Positions 1 to 7,867 of a DNA stretch of 64,000 bases are shown in pieces; positions within the stretch are counted from its first letter, which is position 1, and every line of letters starts with the position of its first letter. The translations under genes and the position numbers were made by a program. Origin of the DNA: Candidatus Methylomirabilota bacterium (GTDB taxonomy: Bacteria > Methylomirabilota > Methylomirabilia > Methylomirabilales > Methylomirabilaceae); NCBI GenBank assembly GCA_003104975.1, contig PQAM01000012.1, positions 1-64,000 of the forward strand, in the 5' to 3' direction. The notes under the pieces are model-generated. The model ran no database searches, was not told the DNA's origin, and saw only the letters and a program-made list of their open reading frames with translations.

Positions 1-1024
1 TCCGCGCTACCGGGGGAAGATCATGGTCCTTAACGGAAGGCGCCTGAACCCTAAGCTCTTGCGCGAGCGGACGTGGCAGGCCGCAAGGCAGGTGGTAGAT
101 CAAGGCCATCACGCGTCCCTTCGCATTGGGGGTCACCTTGAAGCGGAGTTGGTTGGCAAGGCGCGATTGATTACCCCATGCTTGGACCGCGTGATTTGTC
201 ACGGGGTAAGCCAGTAAATGACGCCGTTCGAACGGTCCCTGCGCACCCAGCTTAAGTTGCGTACGGAACCCGATCTTGACCTTAGCCAGAGCTTGCATGG
301 CGGCCCGCCAGTCAGAAAAGGTCTCTTTCGACCTCCAGACCAGCAAATGGTTATCGGCGCTTCGGCCCAACGCGTGCGGCCAGTCCAGTTCTAGGCATTC
401 CCTCAGCGGGCGCGAGACCCGGCCCAACAAACCATTCTGGATTCCCGCTTGCGCGGGAATGACGGCGGTGATGCTCGCGTGTTCCAGGGAAATCGAACCC
501 CAGCCGTTGCGCGAACGGCCGCCGAGACTGCCGAACCACTGCATGAGCTGGATGGCATCTGCCACCGCGGTTTCGTCATCCGGCCAAACCAGTCGAAGGC
601 GGGCTGATTCTCCAGATTGTATGGCTACGTTGGCTTTCAAGGCGGTCCCTTGTTGATACCGGAGCGGGCCATATCCCAGGTAGAGATGGGCACCCACCTC
701 TCTGCCGTTAGGGCCCACTTCCGGATGGTCGACTCTCGGGTCATTACCCCAAATGCCTTGAAGTGTACCTTGAGCCCATATGTCCAGACGCAACCGGACC
801 TGGCTCTTCTGACTCTCCCCACCCTTGTCATTGGCCGCCCCAAATAGCCGCGCTTCCGCTTCGCGCAACCGGGCGTGGTTGAAAGCGCAATCGCGCGCGG
901 CGGCCACCCGCCACCATTGCCGGAGTAGGGCCTTGAACGGCGGGGTGCGCCACTGGGCCTGCTGCTCGGCGTTGCCGAGGAAGGCGGGGGTGGTGAAGGT
1001 AACTTTATATTCGAGTGTCCGCAT
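1..1024 (-). CDS. cmr1: Cmr1-type RAMP protein of a type III-B CRISPR effector (partial, runs off left edge)
   Basis: Reading the minus strand from an ATG at 1024 gives 341 codons with no stop before the window edge, so the C-terminus is missing. The N-terminus (TTPAFLGNAEQQAQWRTPPF, then a WW motif near residue 38) is typical of Cmr1, the crRNA-binding RAMP subunit of the Cmr complex. A glycine-rich RAMP loop, GSLGGRSRNGWGS, lies at residues 166-178. An AGGAG ribosome site precedes the start. The gene lies 98 bp downstream of the CARF gene on the same strand, and the remaining cmr genes should lie to the left of the window. Residues 188-196 (VIPAQAGIQ) come from a dispersed palindromic repeat inserted in frame, so function may be affected. 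Family assignment is confident; activity is not established. Confidence 0.85.
   Translation of the reverse strand, partial: MRTLEYKVTFTTPAFLGNAEQQAQWRTPPFKALLRQWWRVAAARDCAFNHARLREAEARLFGAANDKGGESQKSQVRLRLDIWAQGTLQGIWGNDPRVDHPEVGPNGREVGAHLYLGYGPLRYQQGTALKANVAIQSGESARLRLVWPDDETAVADAIQLMQWFGSLGGRSRNGWGSISLEHASITAVIPAQAGIQNGLLGRVSRPLRECLELDWPHALGRSADNHLLVWRSKETFSDWRAAMQALAKVKIGFRTQLKLGAQGPFERRHLLAYPVTNHAVQAWGNQSRLANQLRFKVTPNAKGRVMALIYHLPCGLPRPLAQELRVQAPSVKDHDLPPVAR
434..463. repeat. dRS3-like palindromic repeat inside cmr1
   Basis: The core is a 20-bp palindrome (441-460, ATTCCC arms around a short loop) flanked by TGG and GAC. Closely related units lie at 4296-4360. It resembles the ATTCCC-N8-GGGAAT class of dispersed bacterial repeats (dRS3 type). 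It sits in cmr1 without breaking the frame. Confidence 0.8.
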
Positions 1025-1122
1025 TGTGCCGACTCCTGATTGCGATTGTGTCATCGCCTCTGCTTGGCTTTACGTTTGACAAGCTTGCCGCCGCCGTCGA
1101 TGTTCGATCGCTCACGCGCCGG

Positions 1123-2283
1123 TCACTTGTCTCCTCTTTCGGCCGTCGCAATGGTCGTGTACCTGATCTGGACGGGCTCAAGGTCCAAGCCGTGTGTCCA
1201 GTTCGGACGCCGGTTGAAGCGCTGGATGAGGTACGGCGTAGCCGCAGGGCCAAGGGCGGCTTTCAGCAGCCGATTAGCGTGGGATTTGCGGCGCTCGAAG
1301 AAGTTCTTGTCCATCCCTTGCCGTAGGGCCGCCACCGTCCGATCATTATCCCCGAGAACCCCGATGATCGCCTGGTGCTCCGCCAGCACAGCCTGAGCAT
1401 AATCGGGCTCCGGAACCCCGTCCTTAGGGCAGGCCAGCGGCGGCTGCCCTCGCTGACAGCGGCGCGCGAGCCAACTGTAGAAGGCGAGTTCCACGGGCGG
1501 AACGGTGACGGTCTGGCCGGCTACACTGATAGATCGATGCCTCAGGTCGATGGTAAGATCGGGCGGTCCAAGGACACGTCTGGCCGCAGCAACGGTCTGG
1601 CTGAAGCTCGACCGGCCTGTGAGCAGGTTCACGGGTAAGCCGTGGCGCAGACTCACGAAGGGGATTACCGCCAGCGCGACCCGCGCATCGGCGCAATTCG
1701 CAAGCTTATTGTCACGAGTGGTAATGATCCGCTCGTACGGCGTCGGATAGAAGAAGTCCCAACTCGATTCGAATGGCTCGCTCACCAACACATGCGACAA
1801 CCGGTCTTGTAGGCGCCCATAGAGCGATAAGGCGTAGCCGAGGTAGAAGCCCATGGTCTTGCGCCCGCCGGCGATGGAGACGTGCAGGGCGGTCTGCGGA
1901 TCGGCGGTGAGTTGCCGGACGGTCTCAGTGATGAGATCGGCGCCGCGCTCGTTATCGGAAGGCGTACGGATGTCGGTCAAGGTACCGTCACCGTCGGAGA
2001 GTATCGCAATACGGTTGCGGTCAAACGCGATGTGGGGGAGCGCATAGTCGCGGCGCAAGCGGGAAAACCAGCCTGGGTCCTCAGAACGCAGCGCCAGTTG
2101 GGCGCGTTCCGCGCCCTCGGCGGTCGTAATGAGCCTGACTTCGGTCGGCACAAAGGGCGGTGATTGACAGACCGCCAGGGCGTACAGGGTTTCGGTGACC
2201 ACCTGGGGCGACAGGCCGGTCACGGCCAGGAGAATCCGTTTCGGGTACATATGAGGAGCTGCAGGATCGAGGTAGTGTGTCAT
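1123..2283 (-). CDS. CRISPR-associated CARF protein, NE0113 family
   Basis: A 386-residue protein. The N-terminal half is a Rossmann-like CARF domain: strand and turn LLAVTGLSPQVVTETLYAL at residues 18-36, and the ligand-loop motif SIAGGRKTM at residues 136-144, followed by LVSEPFESSWDFFYP. These match the NE0113 family (PF09623/TIGR02584), which is linked to type III CRISPR and is annotated in databases as Csm6/ring-nuclease-like. CARF domains bind cyclic oligoadenylates made by Cas10. The C-terminal part (about 240-380) has a strand pair, VAGQTVTVPPVE, then helices, resembling a winged helix; no clear RX4-6H HEPN motif is visible. It lies between cas6 and cmr1 on the same strand. Whether it degrades cA or acts as a sensor cannot be told. 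An alternative ATG lies at 2250. Confidence 0.82.
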   Translation of the reverse strand: MTHYLDPAAPHMYPKRILLAVTGLSPQVVTETLYALAVCQSPPFVPTEVRLITTAEGAERAQLALRSEDPGWFSRLRRDYALPHIAFDRNRIAILSDGDGTLTDIRTPSDNERGADLITETVRQLTADPQTALHVSIAGGRKTMGFYLGYALSLYGRLQDRLSHVLVSEPFESSWDFFYPTPYERIITTRDNKLANCADARVALAVIPFVSLRHGLPVNLLTGRSSFSQTVAAARRVLGPPDLTIDLRHRSISVAGQTVTVPPVELAFYSWLARRCQRGQPPLACPKDGVPEPDYAQAVLAEHQAIIGVLGDNDRTVAALRQGMDKNFFERRKSHANRLLKAALGPAATPYLIQRFNRRPNWTHGLDLEPVQIRYTTIATAERGDK

Positions 2284-2349
2284 CTTGTGTGAGCTTCCAT
2301 GATGGTGCCGTACATCGATCTTCGTGGCCCCATCGACATACTCCGCACC

Positions 2350-2396
2350 CCCTCACCCTCTCCCTCTCCCACCAGGGGAGAGGGAGAGGGTGAGGG
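2350..2396. repeat. Perfect 21-bp inverted repeat at the 3' end of cas6
   Basis: Two 21-nt arms (2350-2370 and 2376-2396), made of CCCTC/TCTCCC blocks, are perfectly complementary around a 5-nt loop. The element is purine/pyrimidine biased and resembles dispersed elements found in many GC-rich genomes. It supplies the last codons and the stop of cas6 and would form a strong hairpin at the transcript level. Confidence 0.85.
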
Positions 2397-3372
2397 TATA
2401 CTGGCCCAGTCCCATGCTGGTGCCCTTCCCCACGTGGGTCCACTGCCCTACCCACAGGTATGGCCAGAACGGGACGATCTCACCACCGTCAAGCCCAAAT
2501 TCTCCCATCAGGCCGCCCATCTGCATCATCGTCCGTTGTCGCGACGAGTAACGAGTCCAGTCGTGCCATTGGAGTGTGGTCCAGAGGAGCCGCACCTGCC
2601 GCGCCTGCTCCAGCAGACCGCGAAAATCGATGTCGAGCGGGAGGTCCCCGTGGAAATAGGTCAACATAGACAGCCGTCGAAGGAGAGTCCCAAAAAGGTC
2701 CGCGAAGACGAATTCCTGGGGACCCACAAGCGCCTCGCGTCGCTGCAGTCGAAGAGGTGAAGACAGCGTGATTCTCACCAACGCGGGACACGTTGGCGGG
2801 ATGGGCATCTCGGGCGGCAGGGGCTTGAGTTGGCCTTCCGGCGCATAGATCCTCCGCCAATCCCCAGTCGTCCAGTCGGCCTGTCGAACCTCGATGAGCG
2901 ACAGCCGGATTCGCCGTCGCCCGATCCCATCAGCAGCCGCTCGTGTCATCGCATGAATGATATACGGCAGGTAGCGGTTGCCGTAGCCAAACAGGTTCAG
3001 GCCGAGCATATTGGCGCCGCTTGTGGCGGTAACATCATGGATCTGGAGTGAAAACGGATGGGGCGCAGCAGTATAACGCCGCATCTTAAGACTGCCATTT
3101 GGGATTGGCGTCTCAAAGAGGTAGGAGTACGCGCAAGTTGCCTTCAGCAGACAGGTAGTACAGCTTTCCAGGCGGGTGACGCAGACGGCCTGGCGCAGGG
3201 CGCGCCCAAAGGCGCCGCGCCAGGCAGATCCCGAAAAGTGGGGCCAGCCCGTTGTGCTGTCCGGCGCGAAGAGGAGCCGATAATGACCGACCGCGAGCCT
3301 CAACCCGCCGTTGGGCGAGAGCGCCTGGTCTCCATTGAGGGGCTCGTGCGTCGCTGTTTCGTTCATGTTCAT
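2353..3372 (-). CDS. cas6: CRISPR pre-crRNA processing endoribonuclease Cas6 (PF10040-type)
   Basis: About 339 residues if started at the ATG at 3372; the frame stays open upstream to 3438. Cas6 cuts pre-crRNA within the repeats. Typical features are the Cys cluster CTTCLLKATCAYSYLFETP, and near the C-terminus the glycine-rich RAMP loop HVGKGTSMGLGQYTL. The chosen start has a GGAGG about 13 nt upstream. It is the first gene of the minus-strand cluster cas6-CARF-cmr1. The natural family end (GLGQY plus a few residues) is followed here by a Ser/Gly/Arg tail (LSLSPGGRGRG) encoded by a palindromic repeat that also provides the stop, so the original stop was probably lost. The tail is short and may be harmless. 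Confidence 0.85.
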   Translation of the reverse strand: MNMNETATHEPLNGDQALSPNGGLRLAVGHYRLLFAPDSTTGWPHFSGSAWRGAFGRALRQAVCVTRLESCTTCLLKATCAYSYLFETPIPNGSLKMRRYTAAPHPFSLQIHDVTATSGANMLGLNLFGYGNRYLPYIIHAMTRAAADGIGRRRIRLSLIEVRQADWTTGDWRRIYAPEGQLKPLPPEMPIPPTCPALVRITLSSPLRLQRREALVGPQEFVFADLFGTLLRRLSMLTYFHGDLPLDIDFRGLLEQARQVRLLWTTLQWHDWTRYSSRQRTMMQMGGLMGEFGLDGGEIVPFWPYLWVGQWTHVGKGTSMGLGQYTLTLSLSPGGRGRG

Positions 3373-3890
3373 CTCGCGTGCTCTGTCCTCCGATGATGTA
3401 ACATGATGGCCTCTCATCACATTGACGGCAAGGATCACAAGCTTGCAGCATCCTTAGACGACACATCGGACGATAGCGACACAAAGCGCTCAGAGAATAG
3501 GACGAATCTGCCGGAAAGATCAGCAGATGTCAATAGAAAGTTGCGGCTCCACAGTGAGAATTGCGGCGCGTAATCTGTTCCTGTATTTGACATTGGGAGC
3601 AGCGCAGGGTGTGGCAGTCACAGCGCTGTGGCCCTGAAAGACGGTGAGATTGCTTCGTCGCGGTGCTCCTCGCAATGACGCGATGGGGCTTTCGAAGTCC
3701 TGAATCTGGCGATAGTGCGAAGAACGGTGAGATTGCTTCGGTCGCTACGCTCCCTCGCAATGACCGATACGGGAGACTTTCTAACCCATGACACGAGGGG
3801 GTGCAGTGAAGCGAAAGAGTGCGGATGGGCGGTTGGAATACAGCGCGATGGGAGGCGATGAACGATGTTGGGTGGCTTGCCGGATGGCGG
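3373..3890. other. Intergenic region upstream of cas6
   Basis: About 500 bp without a supportable gene. It holds two copies of a dispersed repeat (3641-3679 and 3724-3764). No CRISPR repeat-spacer pattern and no tRNA were seen. The cas6 promoter presumably lies near 3400-3500, but no convincing -35/-10 pair was found. Confidence 0.5.
3641..3764. repeat. Two copies of an ACGGTGAGATTGCTTCG...CTCGCAATGAC dispersed repeat
   Basis: Copies at 3641-3679 and 3724-3764 share both ends: GAGATTGCTTCG on the left and CTCGCAATGAC on the right, with a variable, partly palindromic middle. Similar sequences occur as multicopy interspersed repeats in several environmental bacterial genomes. They contain no open reading frame. 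Confidence 0.75.
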
Positions 3891-4223
3891 TTACGTTGTA
3901 TAAAACTTACCGCCACGAACAAGTATCCGCTGCTTGCAGGCGGAACACGTAATTGCTTTCGCCCGATAGACCGCTACGTCATGGCCGCAGTACGGGCACG
4001 GACCGGCAAGAATCGAGATGAAAAAGCCTATGGGGGCGAGAAAAAAGAGCATCGTGCCGAGCAGGAAGCCGAGGGTCCCTGCGGTACCACCAATCCCAGG
4101 GACAGCGAATAGGGCGAGCCCGACCCCACACATGACTGTCCCGGCTGCAAGCATGATCCCCATCCACTTGAGCTTCATCTCCCTCCGCTCAGGTGTCGTC
4201 ATTCGCGGCGTGCTCTCGTCCAT
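3891..4223 (-). CDS. Small membrane protein with C-terminal zinc ribbon (unknown function)
   Basis: 110 residues. Two hydrophobic segments (about residues 21-44 and 50-73, the second LGFLLGTMLFFLAPIGFFIS) are followed by a treble-clef or zinc-ribbon motif, CPYCGHDV...CSACKQ (CxxC-x15-CxxC), near the C-terminus. The ATG is preceded by a strong GGAGGAGGA. It stands alone on the minus strand between repeat-rich spacers. No function can be assigned; it could be a small membrane adaptor. Dispersed repeats on both sides suggest a flexible region between the CRISPR locus and core genes. Confidence 0.65.
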   Translation of the reverse strand: MDESTPRMTTPERREMKLKWMGIMLAAGTVMCGVGLALFAVPGIGGTAGTLGFLLGTMLFFLAPIGFFISILAGPCPYCGHDVAVYRAKAITCSACKQRILVRGGKFYTT

Positions 4224-4295
4224 TCTTTGTCCTCCTCCTCCTCTCTCCTGGAACGGCCACTAGTGTAGTGTCCCAGAAACGCGCTTACAGAGTTC

Positions 4296-4360
4296 GTCAT
4301 TCCGGGCTTGACCCGGAATCCAGTCTTTCTGCTCTGGATTCCCGCTTCCGCGGGAATGAC
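4296..4360. repeat. Pair of inverted dRS3-like repeats
   Basis: Two palindromic units, GTCATTCCGGG...CCGGAATCCAG (4296-4323) and CTGGATTCCCG...CGGGAATGAC (4334-4360), lie head to head, so the whole forms a larger inverted repeat. The second unit is nearly the same as the one inside cmr1. Confidence 0.8.
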
Positions 4361-4437
4361 GGCTCCAAAACGAATGTTAAGGAAGCGTTAGATACACTGC
4401 ACCAGTACTTCATTGCGACGGTTAGCGTACATAAATC

Positions 4438-4464
4438 GTCATACCGGCGAAAGCCGGTATCCAG
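4438..4464. repeat. Palindromic repeat downstream of thiE, terminator-like
   Basis: GTC-ATACCGGC-GAAA-GCCGGTAT-CCAG is an 8-bp perfect stem with a 4-nt loop, a variant of the neighbouring units. It begins about 25 nt after the thiE stop on the minus strand and could end the thiE transcript, although there is no U-tract. Confidence 0.7.
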
Positions 4465-4489
4465 CAAAACCGTCAGGCGCCTTCGCATC

Positions 4490-5161
4490 CTAATCTGACA
4501 TTATAGCGCGCCCACTGTGCAGACACGCCCTTGCCGCGTGAATCGCGGTCGCGAAGGCAGCGGTCGCGGCGGTGATGTCGGCGGCTCCGACGATGGCCGA
4601 GATGACGGCGGCCCCGGTTGCGCCGGCGGCGATCACCTCGCCGACGTTGTTGAGTGCGATGCCGCCGATGGCGATCAGCGGCAGATCGATCCGGGACCGC
4701 AGTTGCCGGATGATGCCGCAGCCCCGCGGCTCGTAGCCGGTGGCCTTCGTCCCGGTCGCGAAGATCGGTCCGATGCCCAGGTAATCGGCCCCCTGCTCCG
4801 TCGCCTCGAGCGCCTGCTCAAGCGAGTGGGTGGAAACCCCGAGGATCTTGTCCGGCCCCAGGACCCTACGCGCGGCCGGTGGCGGCAAGTCGTCCTGCCC
4901 CAGATGGACGCCGTCGGCATCGGCGGCAAGCGCCAGGTCCAGTCGGTCATTGACGATGAAGCAGACGCCGCGCTCGCGACAGAGTTGGGCGATCTGACGC
5001 GCCTCTGGCAGAAGCTGCCCGGGTCCTGCCACCTTGTCCCGAAGCTGGATCATCGACGCGCCGCCCTCCACCGCGCGCGCCGCGATCTCGACGTGGCTCA
5101 GCCCGCGCGCCGACTGTCGGTCGGTGATGACGCACAGGCGGCATGCATCCGCAGCAATCAC
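4490..5161 (-). CDS. thiE: Thiamine-phosphate synthase
   Basis: 223 residues, full length for ThiE. It joins HMP-PP and the thiazole phosphate to make thiamine phosphate. Visible motifs are the N-terminal CVITDR, GGASMIQLRDK, FIVNDRLDLALAADADGVHLGQDD, GADYLGIGPIFATGTK (pyrophosphate/Mg region) and IAIGGI near the C-terminus. It starts 5 bp after efp stops, so it is probably translated from the same mRNA. No TPP riboswitch is seen in front, and it is the last gene of the run before the repeat-rich spacer. Confidence 0.93.
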   Translation of the reverse strand: MIAADACRLCVITDRQSARGLSHVEIAARAVEGGASMIQLRDKVAGPGQLLPEARQIAQLCRERGVCFIVNDRLDLALAADADGVHLGQDDLPPPAARRVLGPDKILGVSTHSLEQALEATEQGADYLGIGPIFATGTKATGYEPRGCGIIRQLRSRIDLPLIAIGGIALNNVGEVIAAGATGAAVISAIVGAADITAATAAFATAIHAARACLHSGRAIMSD

Positions 5162-5166
5162 GATGC

Positions 5167-5727
5167 TCAGGCGCGCTCGACGTAGGCGCCGGTGCGGGTA
5201 TCGACGCGCAGCAGGTCGCCGATGTTGATGAACAGCGGTACCTGGATCGTCGCGCCAGTTTCCAGCGTCGCCGGCTTGGTGGCGCCTGTTGCGGTGTCGC
5301 CGCGAAGGCCCGGTTCGGTCTCCGCCACCCGCAGCTCGACGAAGGTCGGCAGCACCACGCCGAGCGGCTCGCCGCGATGGTTCATCACCGAGATGATCAT
5401 CTCGTCTTTCAGAAAGCCGCTGGCCTCTCCGAGCAACTTCTCGTCTATCGTAAACTGCTCAAAATTCTCGGTATCCATAAAATGGTAGACGTCGCCATCA
5501 TGATAGAGGAACTGTACCTTTCGATCCTCCACCTCCGCCTTCGGGAGCTTCTCTTCGGTTCTGAAGGTCCGGTCGATGATGCCGCCGGTCTTCATGTTCT
5601 TCAGTTTGGTCCGCATGAAGGCGCCGCCCTTGCCGGGCTTGACCCATTGAAAGTCCGTAACCACGTATGGGGTGCCGTCCAATTCCACCTTCACCCCGGG
5701 GCGCAGATCTCCTCCAGAAATCATCAT
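5167..5727 (-). CDS. efp: Translation elongation factor P
   Basis: 186 residues, the usual EF-P length. EF-P relieves ribosome stalling at polyproline stretches. The three-domain protein starts [21 protein letters not shown] and carries the modification loop PGKGGAF, with the conserved lysine at about residue 33. The C-terminal signature [20 protein letters not shown] is complete. The loop keeps a lysine, but no EpmA/EarP-type modification gene is in the window. It sits between aroQ and thiE; an aro-efp arrangement is common. Confidence 0.95.
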   Translation of the reverse strand: MMISGGDLRPGVKVELDGTPYVVTDFQWVKPGKGGAFMRTKLKNMKTGGIIDRTFRTEEKLPKAEVEDRKVQFLYHDGDVYHFMDTENFEQFTIDEKLLGEASGFLKDEMIISVMNHRGEPLGVVLPTFVELRVAETEPGLRGDTATGATKPATLETGATIQVPLFINIGDLLRVDTRTGAYVERA

Positions 5728-5772
5728 CTCTTCTGTTCTCCATAAGTAAGCGATATCCGAGCATTCATCTTA

Positions 5773-6243
5773 TCATCCCTTTTTCTCGAGTAGCTGAAGG
5801 GCCGCGTCGAGCCCGAGCCGATAGCTCAAGGCGCCGAATCCGCTGATCTGACCGACCGCCACGTCGGCGATCAACGACCGATGACGAAACGGCTCGCGGC
5901 GGTAGATGTTCGACAGATGGACCTCAACCGTCGGGATCGACACGGCAATAATCGCATCCCGCAGCCCGACACTTGTATGAGTCAAGCCGCCGGCATTCAC
6001 GATCAGGGCCTCGGCCCAACCGATCGCCTCGTGAATGGCGTCGATCAGCGCGCCTTCGTGATTGGATTGAACGAATCGGATTTCGGCGCCCCGCGCGTCG
6101 GCGTAGGATCGTAACGCCTCTTCTATCTCTTTTAGTGTCGTACGACCGTAATGGTTCGGTTCTCGACGGCCCAACAGGTTCAGGTTGGGGCCATTCAACA
6201 CCAGAATCCGCTTTCTTGCCGAACCGTATTCCTGTTCGCCCAT
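5773..6243 (-). CDS. aroQ: 3-Dehydroquinate dehydratase, type II
   Basis: 156 residues from the ATG at 6243, chosen because a GGAG and the aroB stop lie directly in front; a GTG start at 6252 is the alternative. It dehydrates 3-dehydroquinate in the shikimate pathway. The type II signature is complete: LVLNGPNLNLLGRREPNHYG (catalytic Arg and Tyr), FVQSNHEGALID, NAGGLTHTSVGLRDAI and EVHLSNIYRREPFRH (catalytic His). It is translationally coupled to aroB. Confidence 0.94.
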   Translation of the reverse strand: MGEQEYGSARKRILVLNGPNLNLLGRREPNHYGRTTLKEIEEALRSYADARGAEIRFVQSNHEGALIDAIHEAIGWAEALIVNAGGLTHTSVGLRDAIIAVSIPTVEVHLSNIYRREPFRHRSLIADVAVGQISGFGALSYRLGLDAALQLLEKKG

Positions 6244-6244
6244 C

Positions 6245-7339
6245 TCACACACTCCACGCGGCTCGGATCGCCGACCTCAGCTCACCGAGATCCGAGATCT
6301 CGGCCAAGGTAGCGTGACCGATCCCCTTTGTCAGGACGAAATAGATCATCCGATTTCTCACCTTTTTATCATAACCTATTGTAGGTACAAGTTGTTTCAT
6401 GTCAACTGATGCCTTCGTCGGGAGCCCGATTCTCATCAGCAGCGTTCGAAGCCGATCAAGCTCGCCCCGTTCACACAGCCCTCGGTTGACCGACAGCATC
6501 GTTGCGACCACCATCCCGATGGCGATCGCCTCACCGTGCAAAAGTCGGTGATACCCGGCGAGGGTCTCGAGGGCATGTCCAACGGTATGCCCGAAGTTGA
6601 GGATGGCGCGCATCCCCTCCTCCCGTTCGTCCTGTTCGACAACCTGGGCCTTGATGGCGCATGAGCGCGTGACAAGGTGGGTCAACGATTCCGGCTCTGC
6701 GCGAAGGATGGCGTCCAACTCGGTTTCGATAGAGGCAAACAGCTCGCGGTCGGCGATCATCCCGTATTTGACCACCTCCGCCAGGCCTGCCCGGATCTGG
6801 CGCAGCGGCAGTGATCGCAACGTCTGCACGTCGGCGACGACCAGTGACGGCTGGTAAAAGGCGCCGACCAGGTTCTTCCCCTCGGGCAGATTGACGGCGA
6901 CCTTGCCGCCGACGCTGCTGTCCACCTGCGCCAGCAGCGTCGTTGGGACCTGCACCAACGGGATGCCCCGCAAATAGGTGGCGGCTGCATACCCGGCCAG
7001 GTCGCCGATCACCCCGCCGCCCAGGGCCACCACGACAGAGCGACGATCCATCCGATTCTTCAAGAAGGCCTGATAGAGGCGGGCCGCCTGACGGAGCGAC
7101 TTGGCCCGTTCGCCGGCTGGAATCTCTGTGAGTGCGACGTGAAATCCGGCCTTTCGAAGCGAGGCCGAGACCGTGGCCCCGTAGAGGTGATTGACGACGG
7201 GATTGGTCACGATCATCGCCCGCCGGCTCGGCAGCAGCTCACCGCACAGATCGCCCAGTTGCTTCAGAAGGCCGCTGCCGACGGCAATCTGGTAACTGCG
7301 ACTGCCGAGCGATACCGGGACCCTGGCTTCACTCTTCAT
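6245..7339 (-). CDS. aroB: 3-Dehydroquinate synthase
   Basis: 364 residues. It converts DAHP to 3-dehydroquinate using NAD and a metal ion. Motifs include VALGGGVIGDLAGYAAATY (nucleotide site), QVPTTLLAQVDSSVGGKVAVN, AEVVKYGMI and the zinc-binding NFGHTVGHALE...LLHGEAIAIGM. Its start overlaps the aroK stop by 4 bp (ATGA), and its stop abuts aroQ, so aroC-aroK-aroB-aroQ are one operon in the order of transcription. Confidence 0.95.
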   Translation of the reverse strand: MKSEARVPVSLGSRSYQIAVGSGLLKQLGDLCGELLPSRRAMIVTNPVVNHLYGATVSASLRKAGFHVALTEIPAGERAKSLRQAARLYQAFLKNRMDRRSVVVALGGGVIGDLAGYAAATYLRGIPLVQVPTTLLAQVDSSVGGKVAVNLPEGKNLVGAFYQPSLVVADVQTLRSLPLRQIRAGLAEVVKYGMIADRELFASIETELDAILRAEPESLTHLVTRSCAIKAQVVEQDEREEGMRAILNFGHTVGHALETLAGYHRLLHGEAIAIGMVVATMLSVNRGLCERGELDRLRTLLMRIGLPTKASVDMKQLVPTIGYDKKVRNRMIYFVLTKGIGHATLAEISDLGELRSAIRAAWSV

Positions 7340-7866
7340 CGCCCGCGTTTCCCGATCGCGACCGCCTGCAGACCGAAATGACCGATAATCTGATCCACGA
7401 TCGTCTCAATCCCGGTACGGCTCGTATCAATGGTAAGATCCGCCTCGGCATAGGCAGAAGCGCGCTGCCCGAGCAGCGTTCGGATCCTGGTGAGTCGGTC
7501 TGTCCCCTGCAACAGCGGACGACTGGCGTCACCGCCCAGTCGCTCCAGGATGACAGCGGGCTCGGCCGTCAGGCAGACCAGGACCGCGCCGGTTCGGAGA
7601 CGTCGGAGATTGTCCGGGTCGAGGACGGCGCCGCCGCCCGTCGCCACGACACAGTTGGTGTGATGCCCCAGGCTTGCAATCAGGTCTCGCTCCTTTTGCC
7701 TGAACGCGGGCTCGCCCTCTGCCGCAAAGATCTCGGTAATCGTCAGCCCGGTTGTCGCCTCAATCGCCTCGTCCAGATCGAGAAAGGGTAACGCCAGCCG
7801 TTCGGCCAGACGACGTCCGACGGCGCTCTTGCCGGTCCCCATGAACCCGGTCAGGACGATTTTCAT
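7336..7866 (-). CDS. aroK: Shikimate kinase
   Basis: 176 residues from the ATG at 7866, which follows the aroC stop directly; an upstream start at 7893 would add nine unlikely residues. It phosphorylates shikimate with ATP. The Walker A motif GFMGTGKSAVGRRLAE is at the N-terminus, the shikimate-binding DLDEAIE follows, and ATGGGAV and the LID arginines (ASRPLLQGTDRL) are present. Confidence 0.94.
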   Translation of the reverse strand: MKIVLTGFMGTGKSAVGRRLAERLALPFLDLDEAIEATTGLTITEIFAAEGEPAFRQKERDLIASLGHHTNCVVATGGGAVLDPDNLRRLRTGAVLVCLTAEPAVILERLGGDASRPLLQGTDRLTRIRTLLGQRASAYAEADLTIDTSRTGIETIVDQIIGHFGLQAVAIGKRGR

Positions 7867-7867
7867 G

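Noticed and set aside
3373-4490. CRISPR array near cas6
   Set aside because: Only two or three copies of palindromic dispersed repeats with no regular spacers; the units match interspersed-repeat families rather than a CRISPR repeat.
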